Shown here piece by piece: positions 1 through 8,888 of a stretch of 46,902 bases of DNA (position 1 is the first letter of the stretch; each line of letters opens with the position of its first letter). The translations under genes and the position numbers were made by a program. Origin of the DNA: CAZJDM01 sp964544765 (GTDB taxonomy: Bacteria > Bdellovibrionota_B > Oligoflexia > CAYFLR01); assembly GCA_964544765.1 (NCBI GenBank), contig CAZJDM010000012.1, positions 1 through 46,902 on the forward strand, in the 5' to 3' direction. The notes beneath the pieces are model-generated. The model saw only the letters and a list, made by a program, of their open reading frames with translations. It ran no database searches and was not told the DNA's origin.

Positions 1-11
1 TTATAAATTAG

Positions 12-29
12 TTCGCAGCAAGCTGCGGG
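12..29. repeat. Short perfect inverted repeat
   Basis: CGCAGC (14-19) and GCTGCG (22-27) form a perfect inverted repeat around AA, in an unusually G+C-rich patch for this window. It may be the stem of a REP-like extragenic element or simply part of a coding remnant. The reading frame of the following ORF is open through it from position 12. No function can be assigned from a single copy. Confidence 0.35.
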
Positions 30-89
30 GAATCATACCCAAGGCTTCGCATTGATTATTCAAGTAAAAAATCTGATGTTCTGGAAAAG

Positions 90-1196
90 GTGGAAATTAA
101 TTACAATAATTCAAATAGCAATAACAAAAGTGGAGGTACTTACAAAGTCATCGTTGAATTAGACGCGATAAATATCTCTACCGAGTTGGCGGTAATTTAT
201 AACAGCGTAACAAAAAATATAAATGACGCTGATATACTCACTATGGCTAAAGATGGTGTCATAACTTTATACTTTAACTTGCCGGTTAACTTAGCTACTG
301 ATGCGGCTGAACATTTACATTTAGTTTATGAGGATGATTTAAAAGTCTATACCGTGCCCGATAGAGAGGATTATGTGGAAGCTGAGGTTACCGTCGAATT
401 GAGTCATAATAATACCGTATTAACTATTACTCCAGGAGCCGAGCTTAAAGAAAAAGAAACATATTCCTTAAGAGGAGCGGTTACGCAAGCTGTTACCGGA
501 GAAAAATTTCTTTTAAGTACCTTGTTAGGTAGTGATATATATGTCTATAGTTCAACTGATTGGACGCTGGATGATGTTGTGGTGGATAATCAGACTGATG
601 ATGCTGTAGTTGGTACTAATAGCACTCTTTTGATGTTTCCGGAAAAAGTTTGGGGTTATTTTCGAATATTGGAAGCAACTTGGGTAGATTCTAATCCTAA
701 TACCATGTTAACTTTTTCTGCTTTGGCCCAAGATACTACTGATCAATCAATTTCCAACATGGGTAACGATCAGAACGCTTTTGCTCAATCTATCAATGGT
801 GGCAGTCTGCAGGTTGGAGATTTTGTTAAAACAGATAATGATACCTTCTACAAGGTGACCGCTTTAAGTAGAGATGATAATACTTTTTCTGTAGCTGATG
901 CGGTGATAGCCGGTGATAATGGAGAAAATTTCAGTTTTTTTAACGGTTATACTGGAACCTATGGACAGACCGATGTAGATGCTTCAACTGGTAAATGGGA
1001 TTATTTTGTCACTGCCGATGATGAGGTATCCCCTAATGTTGAAGCCAGTGTTGAAGGAGCCTATTACTATTTTAGTATCAATATAGGTGCAGACAGTATA
1101 TACAATAAAGCCGGTCAAACTGTTAAGATCGGATTTGATTTAGTAGATGTCAAAGGAACCCACTATCAGGGAGAAAAGACTATAACGATTCAATAA
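90..1196 (+). CDS. Beta-rich surface-type protein, N-terminus uncertain
   Basis: I do not recognise a named family. The 368-residue product is acidic, rich in Thr, Asn, Asp and Val, and has alternating hydrophobic strands such as 'YKVIVELDAINIS' and 'KETYSLRGAV'. That is the composition of Ig-like or adhesin domains of exported bacterial proteins. The GTG start has no well-spaced ribosome site and the product has no signal peptide, which is odd for such a protein. The frame stays open upstream to position 12, just after a TAG at 9-11. That upstream stretch reads AASCGES, which resembles a lipobox. The gene may therefore be a 5'-truncated remnant of a larger lipoprotein or adhesin. The C-terminus looks complete, ending in a strand just before TAA. 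Confidence 0.55.
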   Translation: MEINYNNSNSNNKSGGTYKVIVELDAINISTELAVIYNSVTKNINDADILTMAKDGVITLYFNLPVNLATDAAEHLHLVYEDDLKVYTVPDREDYVEAEVTVELSHNNTVLTITPGAELKEKETYSLRGAVTQAVTGEKFLLSTLLGSDIYVYSSTDWTLDDVVVDNQTDDAVVGTNSTLLMFPEKVWGYFRILEATWVDSNPNTMLTFSALAQDTTDQSISNMGNDQNAFAQSINGGSLQVGDFVKTDNDTFYKVTALSRDDNTFSVADAVIAGDNGENFSFFNGYTGTYGQTDVDASTGKWDYFVTADDEVSPNVEASVEGAYYYFSINIGADSIYNKAGQTVKIGFDLVDVKGTHYQGEKTITIQ

Positions 1197-1221
1197 TAAT
1201 CATTACTATTTTTTTAACAAC

Positions 1222-1950
1222 CTATCCAGTTTGATTTGAGAATGAATAGCTATCACCTGGACGGTTGATGCACCAGAATTTATTTTTGAATCCTTGCTTT
1301 TTTAACTTTTGGTGCGCTCTTTGATTAATTGAATAATCTCCAAAGGAATGGATAGGAACTAATATATCGGGATTAAAAGCACGGGCAAAAGCATAGATAC
1401 CCCCTTCTCCCTGTCCTTCTAGTCTAGGATCGCAGATTTGAAAAGCGATGCTGATATCTTTTTTACGGTCAATTTTATCTAAAACGTTTTTAATATAGTG
1501 TTCTTCAGAAACCTTGTTTTCCCAGTTCCAAAAAGCGTTATCACCAGCAAAATATATATGGTGATTTTCGACAAAGACAGAAAAAGCGACTCCAATATCC
1601 GTTGATGGATAAGTTTTAATCTCGACTTCACCTAATTTTAAAGATTGGTTAGGTTTTATGGAATGGGCTTTATCTGGGATGTTATGAACATCGGAAGAAA
1701 TTATATACGAAATATTTTTAACTACCTTGCTCCAGTTAAAAATTCCTCGATTAAAATGATCCTGATGTCCATGAGATATCAAAACGTAAACTTGTTCATC
1801 TTTAATTTCTTGCGGATTGATTTGACCTTTATTTAAATCTGGATTTTGCGTTGGGGGCTCATGATAGTCAAAAATAAAAAGCTTATTGGCTACTTTTACG
1901 GCATTACTGCTGTGTGATAAGTGCCAGATGGTGTTATTAGCTAAACTCAT
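1222..1950 (-). CDS. MBL-fold metallo-hydrolase (UlaG/lactamase_B_2-like)
   Basis: This is a 242-aa soluble metallo-beta-lactamase-fold hydrolase. The zinc motif HxHxDH is present as SHGHQDHF near residue 60. A metal-bridging aspartate follows in YFAGDN near residue 137, and a late histidine in PIHSFGD near residue 200. The N-terminal strand 'WHLSHSSNAVKVANKLFIFD' fits the lactamase_B_2 layout, in which a substrate-facing His sits in the first strand. No signal peptide is seen, so a cytoplasmic location is likely. The substrate cannot be told; the fold serves lactonases, phosphodiesterases and many others. It is transcribed divergently from the HMG-CoA-lyase-like gene, and a copy of a dispersed repeat lies in the gap between them. 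Confidence 0.85.
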   Translation of the reverse strand: MSLANNTIWHLSHSSNAVKVANKLFIFDYHEPPTQNPDLNKGQINPQEIKDEQVYVLISHGHQDHFNRGIFNWSKVVKNISYIISSDVHNIPDKAHSIKPNQSLKLGEVEIKTYPSTDIGVAFSVFVENHHIYFAGDNAFWNWENKVSEEHYIKNVLDKIDRKKDISIAFQICDPRLEGQGEGGIYAFARAFNPDILVPIHSFGDYSINQRAHQKLKKQGFKNKFWCINRPGDSYSFSNQTG

Positions 1951-1991
1951 GGTTATCTACATAATACTTTGTGATTCTTTATGCAAGCTTT

Positions 1992-2016
1992 AATTGTACG
2001 GCCATGAGTGTGGAAA
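1992..2016 (+). repeat. Dispersed ~25-nt repeat, copy A
   Basis: This site reads TTGTACGGCCATGAGTG then TGGAAA. It matches the degenerate motif GTGCRRYCAYRAYTGTGG, also seen at 11789-11813, 31494-31518 (minus), 43238-43262 and 43267-43291 (minus). By hand count it shares 20 of 25 positions with copy B and 20 of 25 with copy C. It lies between two divergent genes. Confidence 0.5.
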
Positions 2017-2141
2017 GAGTAGGTAGCAAATTTGTACGATACTGCGAAATAAATTGTTGAAGTTATTGATGGCGATATGATAATCGGTAATAAGACTTAA
2101 TTGTAGCTAGTTATTATTCAAATAAAATAAAGGGAATTATT

Positions 2142-3131
2142 ATGACTTTGCCGTCAAAGATTAAGTATTGTGAGTGTTGGGCGCGTGATGGATTACAATC
2201 TCTTTCCAAAGTTGTTTCTACTCAGCATAAAGTGGAGATGATTAATCGCTTTATCGATGCTGGAGTTACTAAGTTAGAGGTTACTTCTTTTTCTCACCCC
2301 AAATATTTACCACAATTTGCCGATGCAGTAGATGTGATGAAACAAATCAAAAGAAAAGATGATGTGTCCTATGTCGTCTTAATGCCTAATGAAAAAGGTT
2401 TTGATCGGTTAGAGGTTTGTCAGGGGGAGGGATATGGAGCTGATGAGATAATTTTGATGATTTCAGCCAGTGAGGGGCATAATCAATTAAATTTTAAAAT
2501 GCCTCATTCTGATGCGATGAGTGCTCATGCTAAGATTATGCAAAGATCACATAAACTGGGCGTTAAAATCATTGGTTGTGCTGGTACAGTATATGGCTGT
2601 CCAGTTGAGGGTGATGTATCTATGAGCGATGTAAAGAAAATTGTAAAGTTTTATTTGGATGAAGGAGCTCAAACAATAATGCTTGGAGATACAACGGGTG
2701 TAGCCAATCCTGTTCAAGTACGAGAGCGGATCGGAGACCTTATGAGTACTTTTCCACAAGCTGAATTTATCGCTCATTTTCATGACACTAGAGGAACAGG
2801 AATTGTAAATAGTGTTGCAGCTGTTGAGATGGGAGTCCAGTATATTGATGGTTCGGTTGGAGCTATTGGTGGTCAACCGGCTACGGGAGCTTCTAAATAT
2901 TCCTTAGGGTTTACCGGAAACACTTGTTCGGAGGACCTGGTAGGTCTTATGCATGAAATAGGAGTAGGAACAGGTATCGATATTTATAAATTGATTGAAT
3001 CTGGTAAGAGAGCTGAAGAAATATTAGACATGCGGCTTAGATCAAATTTAATTCAATCTGGACCAGTTATACATGAACCATCACCTGCAGAAAAAGGTCC
3101 TGGTGAAAAACAAACTCTATTGGATCCGTGA
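2142..3131 (+). CDS. HMG-CoA lyase-like DRE-TIM enzyme with altered catalytic loop
   Basis: This is a 329-aa TIM-barrel metallolyase of the pyruvate-carboxyltransferase/HMG-CoA lyase family. RDGLQ at residues 15-19 is the signature start of HMG-CoA lyases. LGDTTG lies near 181-186, the metal-binding HFHDT at 212-216, and TGN at 258-260 supplies the asparagine ligand. The catalytic cysteine of true HMG-CoA lyases sits in a GGCP loop. Here the loop is GGQP (Gln245), and about six extra residues come before the conserved TGN. The fold and metal site are therefore kept, but the classical cysteine acid is missing. The reaction is probably cleavage or condensation of an acyl-CoA or hydroxy acid, with the substrate unknown. 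A good ribosome site (AAGGGAA) precedes the ATG. It is probably co-transcribed with the methyltransferase 50 bp downstream. Confidence 0.8.
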   Translation: MTLPSKIKYCECWARDGLQSLSKVVSTQHKVEMINRFIDAGVTKLEVTSFSHPKYLPQFADAVDVMKQIKRKDDVSYVVLMPNEKGFDRLEVCQGEGYGADEIILMISASEGHNQLNFKMPHSDAMSAHAKIMQRSHKLGVKIIGCAGTVYGCPVEGDVSMSDVKKIVKFYLDEGAQTIMLGDTTGVANPVQVRERIGDLMSTFPQAEFIAHFHDTRGTGIVNSVAAVEMGVQYIDGSVGAIGGQPATGASKYSLGFTGNTCSEDLVGLMHEIGVGTGIDIYKLIESGKRAEEILDMRLRSNLIQSGPVIHEPSPAEKGPGEKQTLLDP

Positions 3132-3181
3132 AGAACAAGGTTTAAATTTATTTTTATTATATTTTTAGGAGTAGAGCTTTC

Positions 3182-3796
3182 ATGAGAAAAGCAAGAACAC
3201 AAGAAGATTGGAACGATAGATATGTAAATCAGGATCTCCCTTGGGATTCGGGGTTTCCAGCTCCTGAATTGGTTAATACAGTTGAATCTTTAAATCTATC
3301 AGGTTCTGTTTTAGAACTTGGCTGTGGTACAGGAACCAATGCTATCTGGCTCTCCCAAAATGGATTTGATGTTACTGCCGGTGATATTTCTCCCGATGCT
3401 ATTGAGATGGCAAAAAGAAAAGCTACTAAAGAAAATTTAGACGGTAAAATTGATTTTAAAGTTTTGAATGTTTTAAATATGGGGCAACTTAATACTAAGA
3501 ATTTTAACTTTGTATTTGATCGAGGTTGCTTTCATTCGATCGAGGATGAAAAGCGCAATGTATTTGTTGAGGTTATTTATGAGAATTTAAAAAGTGAGGG
3601 GCTTTGGCTCAGTCTTTGTGGAAATGCTGACGACCCTAGACACGAAGAAGGTCCACCTAAATTAACTGCTAATGAAATTGTTGAAGTGGTCGAACCTCGC
3701 TTTGAAATACATCATATTAAATCGATTCGATTTCGTGATCAAGAGGACGGTCATCGAGCTTGGTCATGTTTATTTAAAAGACGTTCTAAAGACTAA
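3182..3796 (+). CDS. Class I SAM-dependent methyltransferase
   Basis: This is a 204-aa Rossmann-fold methyltransferase. Motif I is VLELGCGTGTNAIWL near residues 40-54, followed by the acidic end of strand 2 in VTAGDIS. The opening DWNDRYVNQDLPWDSGFP resembles the lid of the thiopurine methyltransferase/TehB-like group, in which small thiols or metalloids are methylated. The substrate is not determinable here. AGGAG lies 10 nt before the ATG. The gene follows the HMG-CoA-lyase-like gene closely and probably shares its transcript. The stop codon lies inside a 12-bp perfect hairpin. Confidence 0.85.
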   Translation: MRKARTQEDWNDRYVNQDLPWDSGFPAPELVNTVESLNLSGSVLELGCGTGTNAIWLSQNGFDVTAGDISPDAIEMAKRKATKENLDGKIDFKVLNVLNMGQLNTKNFNFVFDRGCFHSIEDEKRNVFVEVIYENLKSEGLWLSLCGNADDPRHEEGPPKLTANEIVEVVEPRFEIHHIKSIRFRDQEDGHRAWSCLFKRRSKD

Positions 3797-3817
3797 TCGT
3801 AAATCTACGATTAGTCT
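3790..3817. terminator. 12-bp perfect hairpin at gene end
   Basis: AGACTAATCGTA (3790-3801), loop AATC, TACGATTAGTCT (3806-3817) is a perfect 12-bp inverted repeat overlapping the methyltransferase stop codon. It lies between convergent genes, so it may end transcription from both sides. No T-run follows on the plus strand, so it is not a textbook intrinsic terminator. A role in mRNA 3'-end stability is equally possible. Confidence 0.5.
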
Positions 3818-3915
3818 ACCCAAAGCATGGTACGAGGTGTAATGAAAAGCTTAGTCCTAGTTGTAATCGTCTTGTTGTTGGAAGTAAAATGTATTATTTG
3901 GCACGAGTAGCGTGA

Positions 3916-5262
3916 TTATTCAGGAATCTTGACTATTTGTTCTTTAAATTGGATATCGAAGGTGTCCAGTTCTTTTAAGATAGGATCGTAAATATTTTTT
4001 TGAAGGGGTAGCTGTACTCCTGGGGCACGGATAAAACCATTAAGGATATTTTTGGCAGCAATAGCTAACGGTAGCCCCACCGTTTTAGCCATAGCAGTAT
4101 AAGTTTGATCTTCACCTTTTACCACCATTACTGATTGATGTCGCTTGATTTGATTATTTAAGGTAGTGTCAAGCAAGTGTAACATAACAATCATATCTTT
4201 GTCTTGAGGTTTTAGGGACCATTTTTTTTCTAAGATACGCTGAAGCATCTGGGCCGGAGTAGCATTTTTTTGGCCGATTTTAATGTCTTTAAAAAGATCG
4301 AGCCATTCCAATTTGTCAATTAGATCGGAATCGTAATCTAGTTGTAGGTAATGTTGGGTCTTTAATTTTACCGAATCATGAGGGTTGTATGCTAAAAAGG
4401 AATTAATGAATTCTTTATTTGTCATATCTTTTGAGTTTTCTAATATGAAACTGTCATCAGTTAAACCTAACTGGATAAACATATCCCATGCGCGACAAAA
4501 TCCTTTCCGTCTTAAAGTACCTCGAAAGAAAGTACTGATATCGTTTAAACCATAAAGGTCCATATATTTAAGGGAGTCACGGTTAGCGTATCCCTCAAAT
4601 TTACCTAGGCCATCAATTTCAATTAACTCCGTGCGCCGAAAAAGCTTATGGTAAGGAATATATTTAAACCTGTTGTTTTGAATAAACTTAGCGGGAGGGC
4701 CTTGACCTGCTAAAACAACATTACGAGGATTCCAGGTGAATTTATAACGCCAAGGATTGTCTCTTTCACATTCTGGAGCAATAAGTCCGCCGGTAAAGGA
4801 TTCAAATCCCAAGATTTGTTTTCCTTGTTTTTTTACTTTATTAATTAATCGCATGGCTGACATATGATCTATACCAGGATCCAAACCTACTTCATTTAAA
4901 AAAATTAGACCCAATTGTTTTACATCAGGATCTAGTTGTTTTATTTCCGGTGAGACATAAGAAGCGGTTAGAAAATGTTTTTTTAGGTTCAAACATTCTT
5001 TAGCAATAATAGCGTGAAAACGAGGAGGTAATAACGAAATAACCAGATCTGAATCGGTCATAATTTGTTTTCTTTTTCTCTCTTTTTGAATATCACCTGT
5101 AATTATTTTGGTACGTAAATGCTTGTGTATTTCAGGAGAGATATGCTTAGTAGAATTATCCATAATAGTTATGTACCAATCTTCTTTGGCCGAATTATCG
5201 ATTAAATATCTGATTAGGGCTGGTGAAGATTTTCCGGCTCCCAGAACAAGAATTTTACGCAT
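3916..5262 (-). CDS. Saccharopine dehydrogenase-like oxidoreductase (LYS9/LysDH type)
   Basis: This is a 448-aa NAD(P)-dependent oxidoreductase of the saccharopine dehydrogenase family. The Rossmann entry is ILVLGAGKSSPALIRYL at the N-terminus. The family hallmark LNEVGLDPGIDHMSA follows near residues 138-152, and then FTGGLIAPECERDNPWRYK, typical of the substrate domain of glutamate-forming saccharopine reductase or lysine dehydrogenase. I choose the ATG at 5262, because AAAGGA lies just upstream and the product begins directly with MRKILVLGAG. The longer frame to 5319 would add 19 residues overlapping ApbE. It sits 19 bp after ApbE in the same direction, so the two are probably co-transcribed. 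No other lysine or alpha-aminoadipate gene is nearby. It may act on lysine, on a related amino acid, or on a polyamine, as carboxyspermidine-type relatives do. Confidence 0.82.
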   Translation of the reverse strand: MRKILVLGAGKSSPALIRYLIDNSAKEDWYITIMDNSTKHISPEIHKHLRTKIITGDIQKERKRKQIMTDSDLVISLLPPRFHAIIAKECLNLKKHFLTASYVSPEIKQLDPDVKQLGLIFLNEVGLDPGIDHMSAMRLINKVKKQGKQILGFESFTGGLIAPECERDNPWRYKFTWNPRNVVLAGQGPPAKFIQNNRFKYIPYHKLFRRTELIEIDGLGKFEGYANRDSLKYMDLYGLNDISTFFRGTLRRKGFCRAWDMFIQLGLTDDSFILENSKDMTNKEFINSFLAYNPHDSVKLKTQHYLQLDYDSDLIDKLEWLDLFKDIKIGQKNATPAQMLQRILEKKWSLKPQDKDMIVMLHLLDTTLNNQIKRHQSVMVVKGEDQTYTAMAKTVGLPLAIAAKNILNGFIRAPGVQLPLQKNIYDPILKELDTFDIQFKEQIVKIPE

Positions 5263-5281
5263 TTTTATATTCCTTTGAGCT

Positions 5282-6352
5282 TTATGGGGATATTTCATTA
5301 ATGTCGTTAAGCTTTTCAAGCTTCGCTATAAGTTCCTTGGTTCCATGGAACTCTCCTTGGTCGTCTATTAATAGTGCCTGAGTGTCTGGGAAATTATTGA
5401 CAAGTTTCAAGCCCTCTTTTAATCCTAAAACAAAAATTGATGTAGCCAGAGCATCAGCTGTCATAGCGCTGGGATGTAAAATAGTAACACTAATCAAACC
5501 ACGAGCAGGATATCCGGTTCTAGGATCAATAATATGGTGATAGCGAATCCCTTCGTGTATCACAAATTTTTCATAATCACCAGAAGTAACCAGCGCCATG
5601 TTTTTATCAATTGGAACATTAGCTAGTAATTTTCCTCGACCCTTACGTGGATGTTGGATGCCAGTTAACCAGTGTTTACCAAACTTGGTACCTGAAAAGT
5701 AAATATCACCGCCTCCATTAATAATGAAGTTATTGATTCCTTGATTTGTAAGTGATAAAGCAGCCTGATCTATGGAATATCCTTTTACATAGGCGCCCAT
5801 TCCGATTTGGGTGTATTCATTGTTAATAAAGATTTTAAGTTCTTCCTCACTTAAATGTAAATTTCGGTAGTTAATCGATATTTTCTTTTTCAATATGGTT
5901 TCTTTGTCGGGTAAAGTAAATTTTTCAGGCTTCAACTTCCAAATTTTATCAAACGATTTAAAAGTAATATCAAAAGCACCCTTTGATAACTCGGAAATAT
6001 TGTTAGCAAATTGTATAAGTTGAAAGGTTTCATTATCTATAGAGGTGGCTTTTTTACCAGCATCAGCATTTATATGGGAAATTAGACTATCTTTACGGTA
6101 GGTACTATATTTTTTATCCAACTGGTGAATAACGTCAAAAGCTTTTTTAGCAGCTATTTGAAGTTCTTTTTGAGGTTTTTTTTCTGCTATTATGATGGTA
6201 AAAAGAGTACCCATATGTATATTAGTGGTAGTATAAGGTATGGGACCGACCTTTTTTTGCTTATCACCCAGTTTATAGATTTGAGTTTGGACATAAATAA
6301 CAGCTATCAAAAAAATCGTTAAAAATATTATTTTAATAACCGTGGCTTTCAT
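5282..6352 (-). CDS. apbE: FAD:protein FMN transferase (ApbE family)
   Basis: This 356-aa exported or membrane-tethered flavin transferase covalently attaches FMN from FAD to threonines of target proteins on the outer face of the inner membrane. The start ATG at 6352 gives an N-terminal hydrophobic helix (TVIKIIFLTIFLIAVIYV). The FMN-transferase motif HHIIDPRTGYPA is followed by the Mg-binding MTADALATSIFVLG near the C-terminus. GMGAYVKGYSID matches the conserved flavin-binding loop. The frame continues 24 residues upstream to 6424 without a better start. No obvious flavinylated partner (FMN-binding domain, Rnf or Nqr) is encoded in this window, so its client is elsewhere. Confidence 0.9.
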   Translation of the reverse strand: MKATVIKIIFLTIFLIAVIYVQTQIYKLGDKQKKVGPIPYTTTNIHMGTLFTIIIAEKKPQKELQIAAKKAFDVIHQLDKKYSTYRKDSLISHINADAGKKATSIDNETFQLIQFANNISELSKGAFDITFKSFDKIWKLKPEKFTLPDKETILKKKISINYRNLHLSEEELKIFINNEYTQIGMGAYVKGYSIDQAALSLTNQGINNFIINGGGDIYFSGTKFGKHWLTGIQHPRKGRGKLLANVPIDKNMALVTSGDYEKFVIHEGIRYHHIIDPRTGYPARGLISVTILHPSAMTADALATSIFVLGLKEGLKLVNNFPDTQALLIDDQGEFHGTKELIAKLEKLNDINEISP

Positions 6353-6443
6353 AACCAATATAATAAAGATTTGATTTGAATATGCAAGTTGAAAGTTTAA
6401 GTATTTAGAAAGAAGTGATACCATTATAATAGGGTGCAGAATT

Positions 6444-8492
6444 ATGTTGAAAGGTTCATGGTTCGTAAAAGTTTTTAAAAAGATTATCCTTGTTTGGTTA
6501 GTGTGTTCAGTACTTATTATCGGTGTGGCCTATTGGATAGTAAGTTCTATTATGGCTGGTTTACCCAATGTTGCTCAATTAGATAAATATATACCCCCTC
6601 TAACCAGTGAAGTCTATACCATAGACAGACAAAGAATCGGAGAATTCTTTACTGAGCGTAGATATTATCGAAAGTATGAAGAAATTCCCCGTAAAGTTAT
6701 TGAAGCTTTTATAGCTTCGGAAGATCAAAGCTTCTTTTCACATCATGGAGTGGATTATTGGGGTATCTTAAGAGCATTGATTGTGGACATTTGCAATATG
6801 CGATTGAGGCAGGGCGGCTCTACTATTACCCAGCAATTAGCTAGATCCTACTTTTTAAACAATAAAAAAACAATCAGGAGGAAGTTGAAGGAAATAATTC
6901 TTTCCTATCAGATTGAAAAAAATATTGGTAAGCGTAAAATCATTGAACTGTATTTAAACATGGTCTTTCTGGGAAATGGCTCCTATGGAGTAGCTGCTGC
7001 TGCCTATACCTATTTTGGTAAATCATTAAAGGAACTCAACTTAGCTGAAATTGCTTTAATTGCGGGTCTACCACAGGCACCGAGTAAGTATAATCCGGTA
7101 AAGAATTTAAGTGCTGCTATTAGACGGCAGTATTATGTATTAAGAAGAATGAGGAAGTTAGGTTATATAGACGCTGATGAACATGACTATCTAACTGGAG
7201 TTCCTATTATATTAGCCAAGAAAAAAACCTTGAATTTTAAGTATGCCCCATTTTTTATGGATTATGTTCGTCAAAAATTGAACAAATTGTTTGATGAAAA
7301 GGTGATTAAACAAGGTGGTTTGAAAGTAATTACTACTCTTGATTTGGAATTGCAGCTCAAGGCTAATGAAGTTGTTAGCAACAAGATAAATAAATTGAGG
7401 GAAAAATATATAAAAGGTCGGTATGCAAGACGGGATGACTTTGATGTTATGAAGATTGAAGGAGCATTGTTATCGATTGAACCCAAAACAGGCTATATTA
7501 AGGTCATGGTCGGAGGATCCAATTATAATGAAAGTCAGTTTAATCGTGTAGTGCAGGCATTAAGACAACCTGGATCAGCTTTTAAACCCTTGTACTATGC
7601 TTTGGCTGTCAAAAAAGGATATCATCCCGCGTCTATCTTTTCAGGGGAACCTGTGGAGATTGACGATTGGATGCCCAAGAATTTTTCTAGTTCTAACTTT
7701 GATTATACCACTCTCTATTATTCTCTAATTAAATCTTTAAATATTCCATCGGTGAAAATATTGGAGGCCGTGGGTATAAGAAGTGCTATGAGGTTTATTA
7801 AAACTTTGGGTATTGATACTCCACTGAAAAGAGAGATGGGGCTCAGTTTAGGTTCATCAGCCGTAACAATGATGGAACTAACCAAAGCGTTTTCTGTTTT
7901 TCCTAATCAAGGCTATGTAAGAGAGCCCTTGGGTATATATGAGATATATGACAAGAATAATAAACTGATTTATTCAATTGAAGATCAGCGTGATGAAATA
8001 CCAAAATTGGTATTAGATAATAGAATAGCCTACATTATGACTATTATGCTGGAGCATGTTATCAGAAGAGGCACTGGTTATAGAGCGCGTAGTTTAGGAA
8101 GACATTTGGCTGGAAAGACCGGTACTACTAATGAGGGTAGGGATACATGGTTCATAGGATTCTCCCAGGATCTCCTAACTTCTGTTTGGGTTGGGCATGA
8201 TAATTTTGCTTCGTTAGGTCCTAGAGCTGTGGGTTCGAAATTTGCTCTTCCTATCTGGAAGGATTATATGGAGATGGCTCTATTGAAATACAAACCACAG
8301 CCGTTTGTAATGCCAGCGGGTGTAGTATATCATATGATAGATCCACAAACGGGAATATTTAGTGGGGGTGATGGTGTAAATCTACCGTTTTTGCGCCATA
8401 TTGATATAGATGTTTATAATTCAGCGTATTTTAGAGAAAAATCTAAAATAACGGCCAAAAAAAACTATATGTATGAAAGAAGGTCTTTCTGA
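6444..8492 (+). CDS. Penicillin-binding protein 1A (class A, bifunctional)
   Basis: This is a 682-aa peptidoglycan synthase with a single N-terminal transmembrane helix (about residues 13-36), a GT51 glycosyltransferase domain and a penicillin-binding transpeptidase domain. The GT51 catalytic glutamate is E93 in EDQSFFSHHGVD. GGSTITQQLAR follows at 124-134, and ELYLNMVFLGNGSYGV near 168-183. The transpeptidase has all three motifs: SxxK at S378-K381 (PGSAFKPL), SxN at 431-433 (SLN) and KTG at 558-560. The length is usual for PBP1A. The stop codon overlaps the start of the next small gene (TGATG), suggesting translational coupling. The promoter probably lies in the short gap to the divergent apbE. 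Confidence 0.95.
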   Translation: MLKGSWFVKVFKKIILVWLVCSVLIIGVAYWIVSSIMAGLPNVAQLDKYIPPLTSEVYTIDRQRIGEFFTERRYYRKYEEIPRKVIEAFIASEDQSFFSHHGVDYWGILRALIVDICNMRLRQGGSTITQQLARSYFLNNKKTIRRKLKEIILSYQIEKNIGKRKIIELYLNMVFLGNGSYGVAAAAYTYFGKSLKELNLAEIALIAGLPQAPSKYNPVKNLSAAIRRQYYVLRRMRKLGYIDADEHDYLTGVPIILAKKKTLNFKYAPFFMDYVRQKLNKLFDEKVIKQGGLKVITTLDLELQLKANEVVSNKINKLREKYIKGRYARRDDFDVMKIEGALLSIEPKTGYIKVMVGGSNYNESQFNRVVQALRQPGSAFKPLYYALAVKKGYHPASIFSGEPVEIDDWMPKNFSSSNFDYTTLYYSLIKSLNIPSVKILEAVGIRSAMRFIKTLGIDTPLKREMGLSLGSSAVTMMELTKAFSVFPNQGYVREPLGIYEIYDKNNKLIYSIEDQRDEIPKLVLDNRIAYIMTIMLEHVIRRGTGYRARSLGRHLAGKTGTTNEGRDTWFIGFSQDLLTSVWVGHDNFASLGPRAVGSKFALPIWKDYMEMALLKYKPQPFVMPAGVVYHMIDPQTGIFSGGDGVNLPFLRHIDIDVYNSAYFREKSKITAKKNYMYERRSF

Positions 8493-8833
8493 TGGCTTTA
8501 TCAATTGAATCTGTTATAACAATGATGTTAAAAAATTTTGAACGACAACTTGAATTAGGAAAAGGATTAAGAACCAGCAATGATTCTGATCAATCGGTTT
8601 CCGAGGTATCATTTAAAGATCAGCATCATGATAGAACTGAGATTGAAAAGGCTAAGGTGGTGTCCATGTTAAATGGGAATATTGATGAAAAGTTAAAACA
8701 TTATCTAAGTAATAATTTGCAATCGTCTCCAGTATTGAGAAAAATTGCGGACAATTTAGAAAGAGGTAAAGAACTTTCCCTCCATGAGCAAAACAAATTA
8801 CTGGACCTGTTAATTAAGTTTGAGAAAAAATAA
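8492..8833 (+). CDS. Small helical protein coupled to PBP1A
   Basis: This 113-aa protein is of unknown family. It is predicted largely alpha-helical, with no signal peptide, no cysteines and a charged N-terminal half. The ATG shares its A with the PBP1A stop codon, a classical translational-coupling arrangement, so it is made together with PBP1A. A regulatory or structural role tied to PBP1A or to the following receiver-like protein is an inference from context only. Confidence 0.65.
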   Translation: MALSIESVITMMLKNFERQLELGKGLRTSNDSDQSVSEVSFKDQHHDRTEIEKAKVVSMLNGNIDEKLKHYLSNNLQSSPVLRKIADNLERGKELSLHEQNKLLDLLIKFEKK

Positions 8834-8888
8834 ATATTAAATATTAAAAATTAGATATTAAAAATTTTCATAAAAGGACCTTATAGAC

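Noticed and set aside
2547..2876. 109-aa minus-strand ORF
   Set aside because: It lies wholly inside the HMG-CoA-lyase-like gene, which has strong family motifs; the product is Ser/Asn-rich and has no ribosome site.
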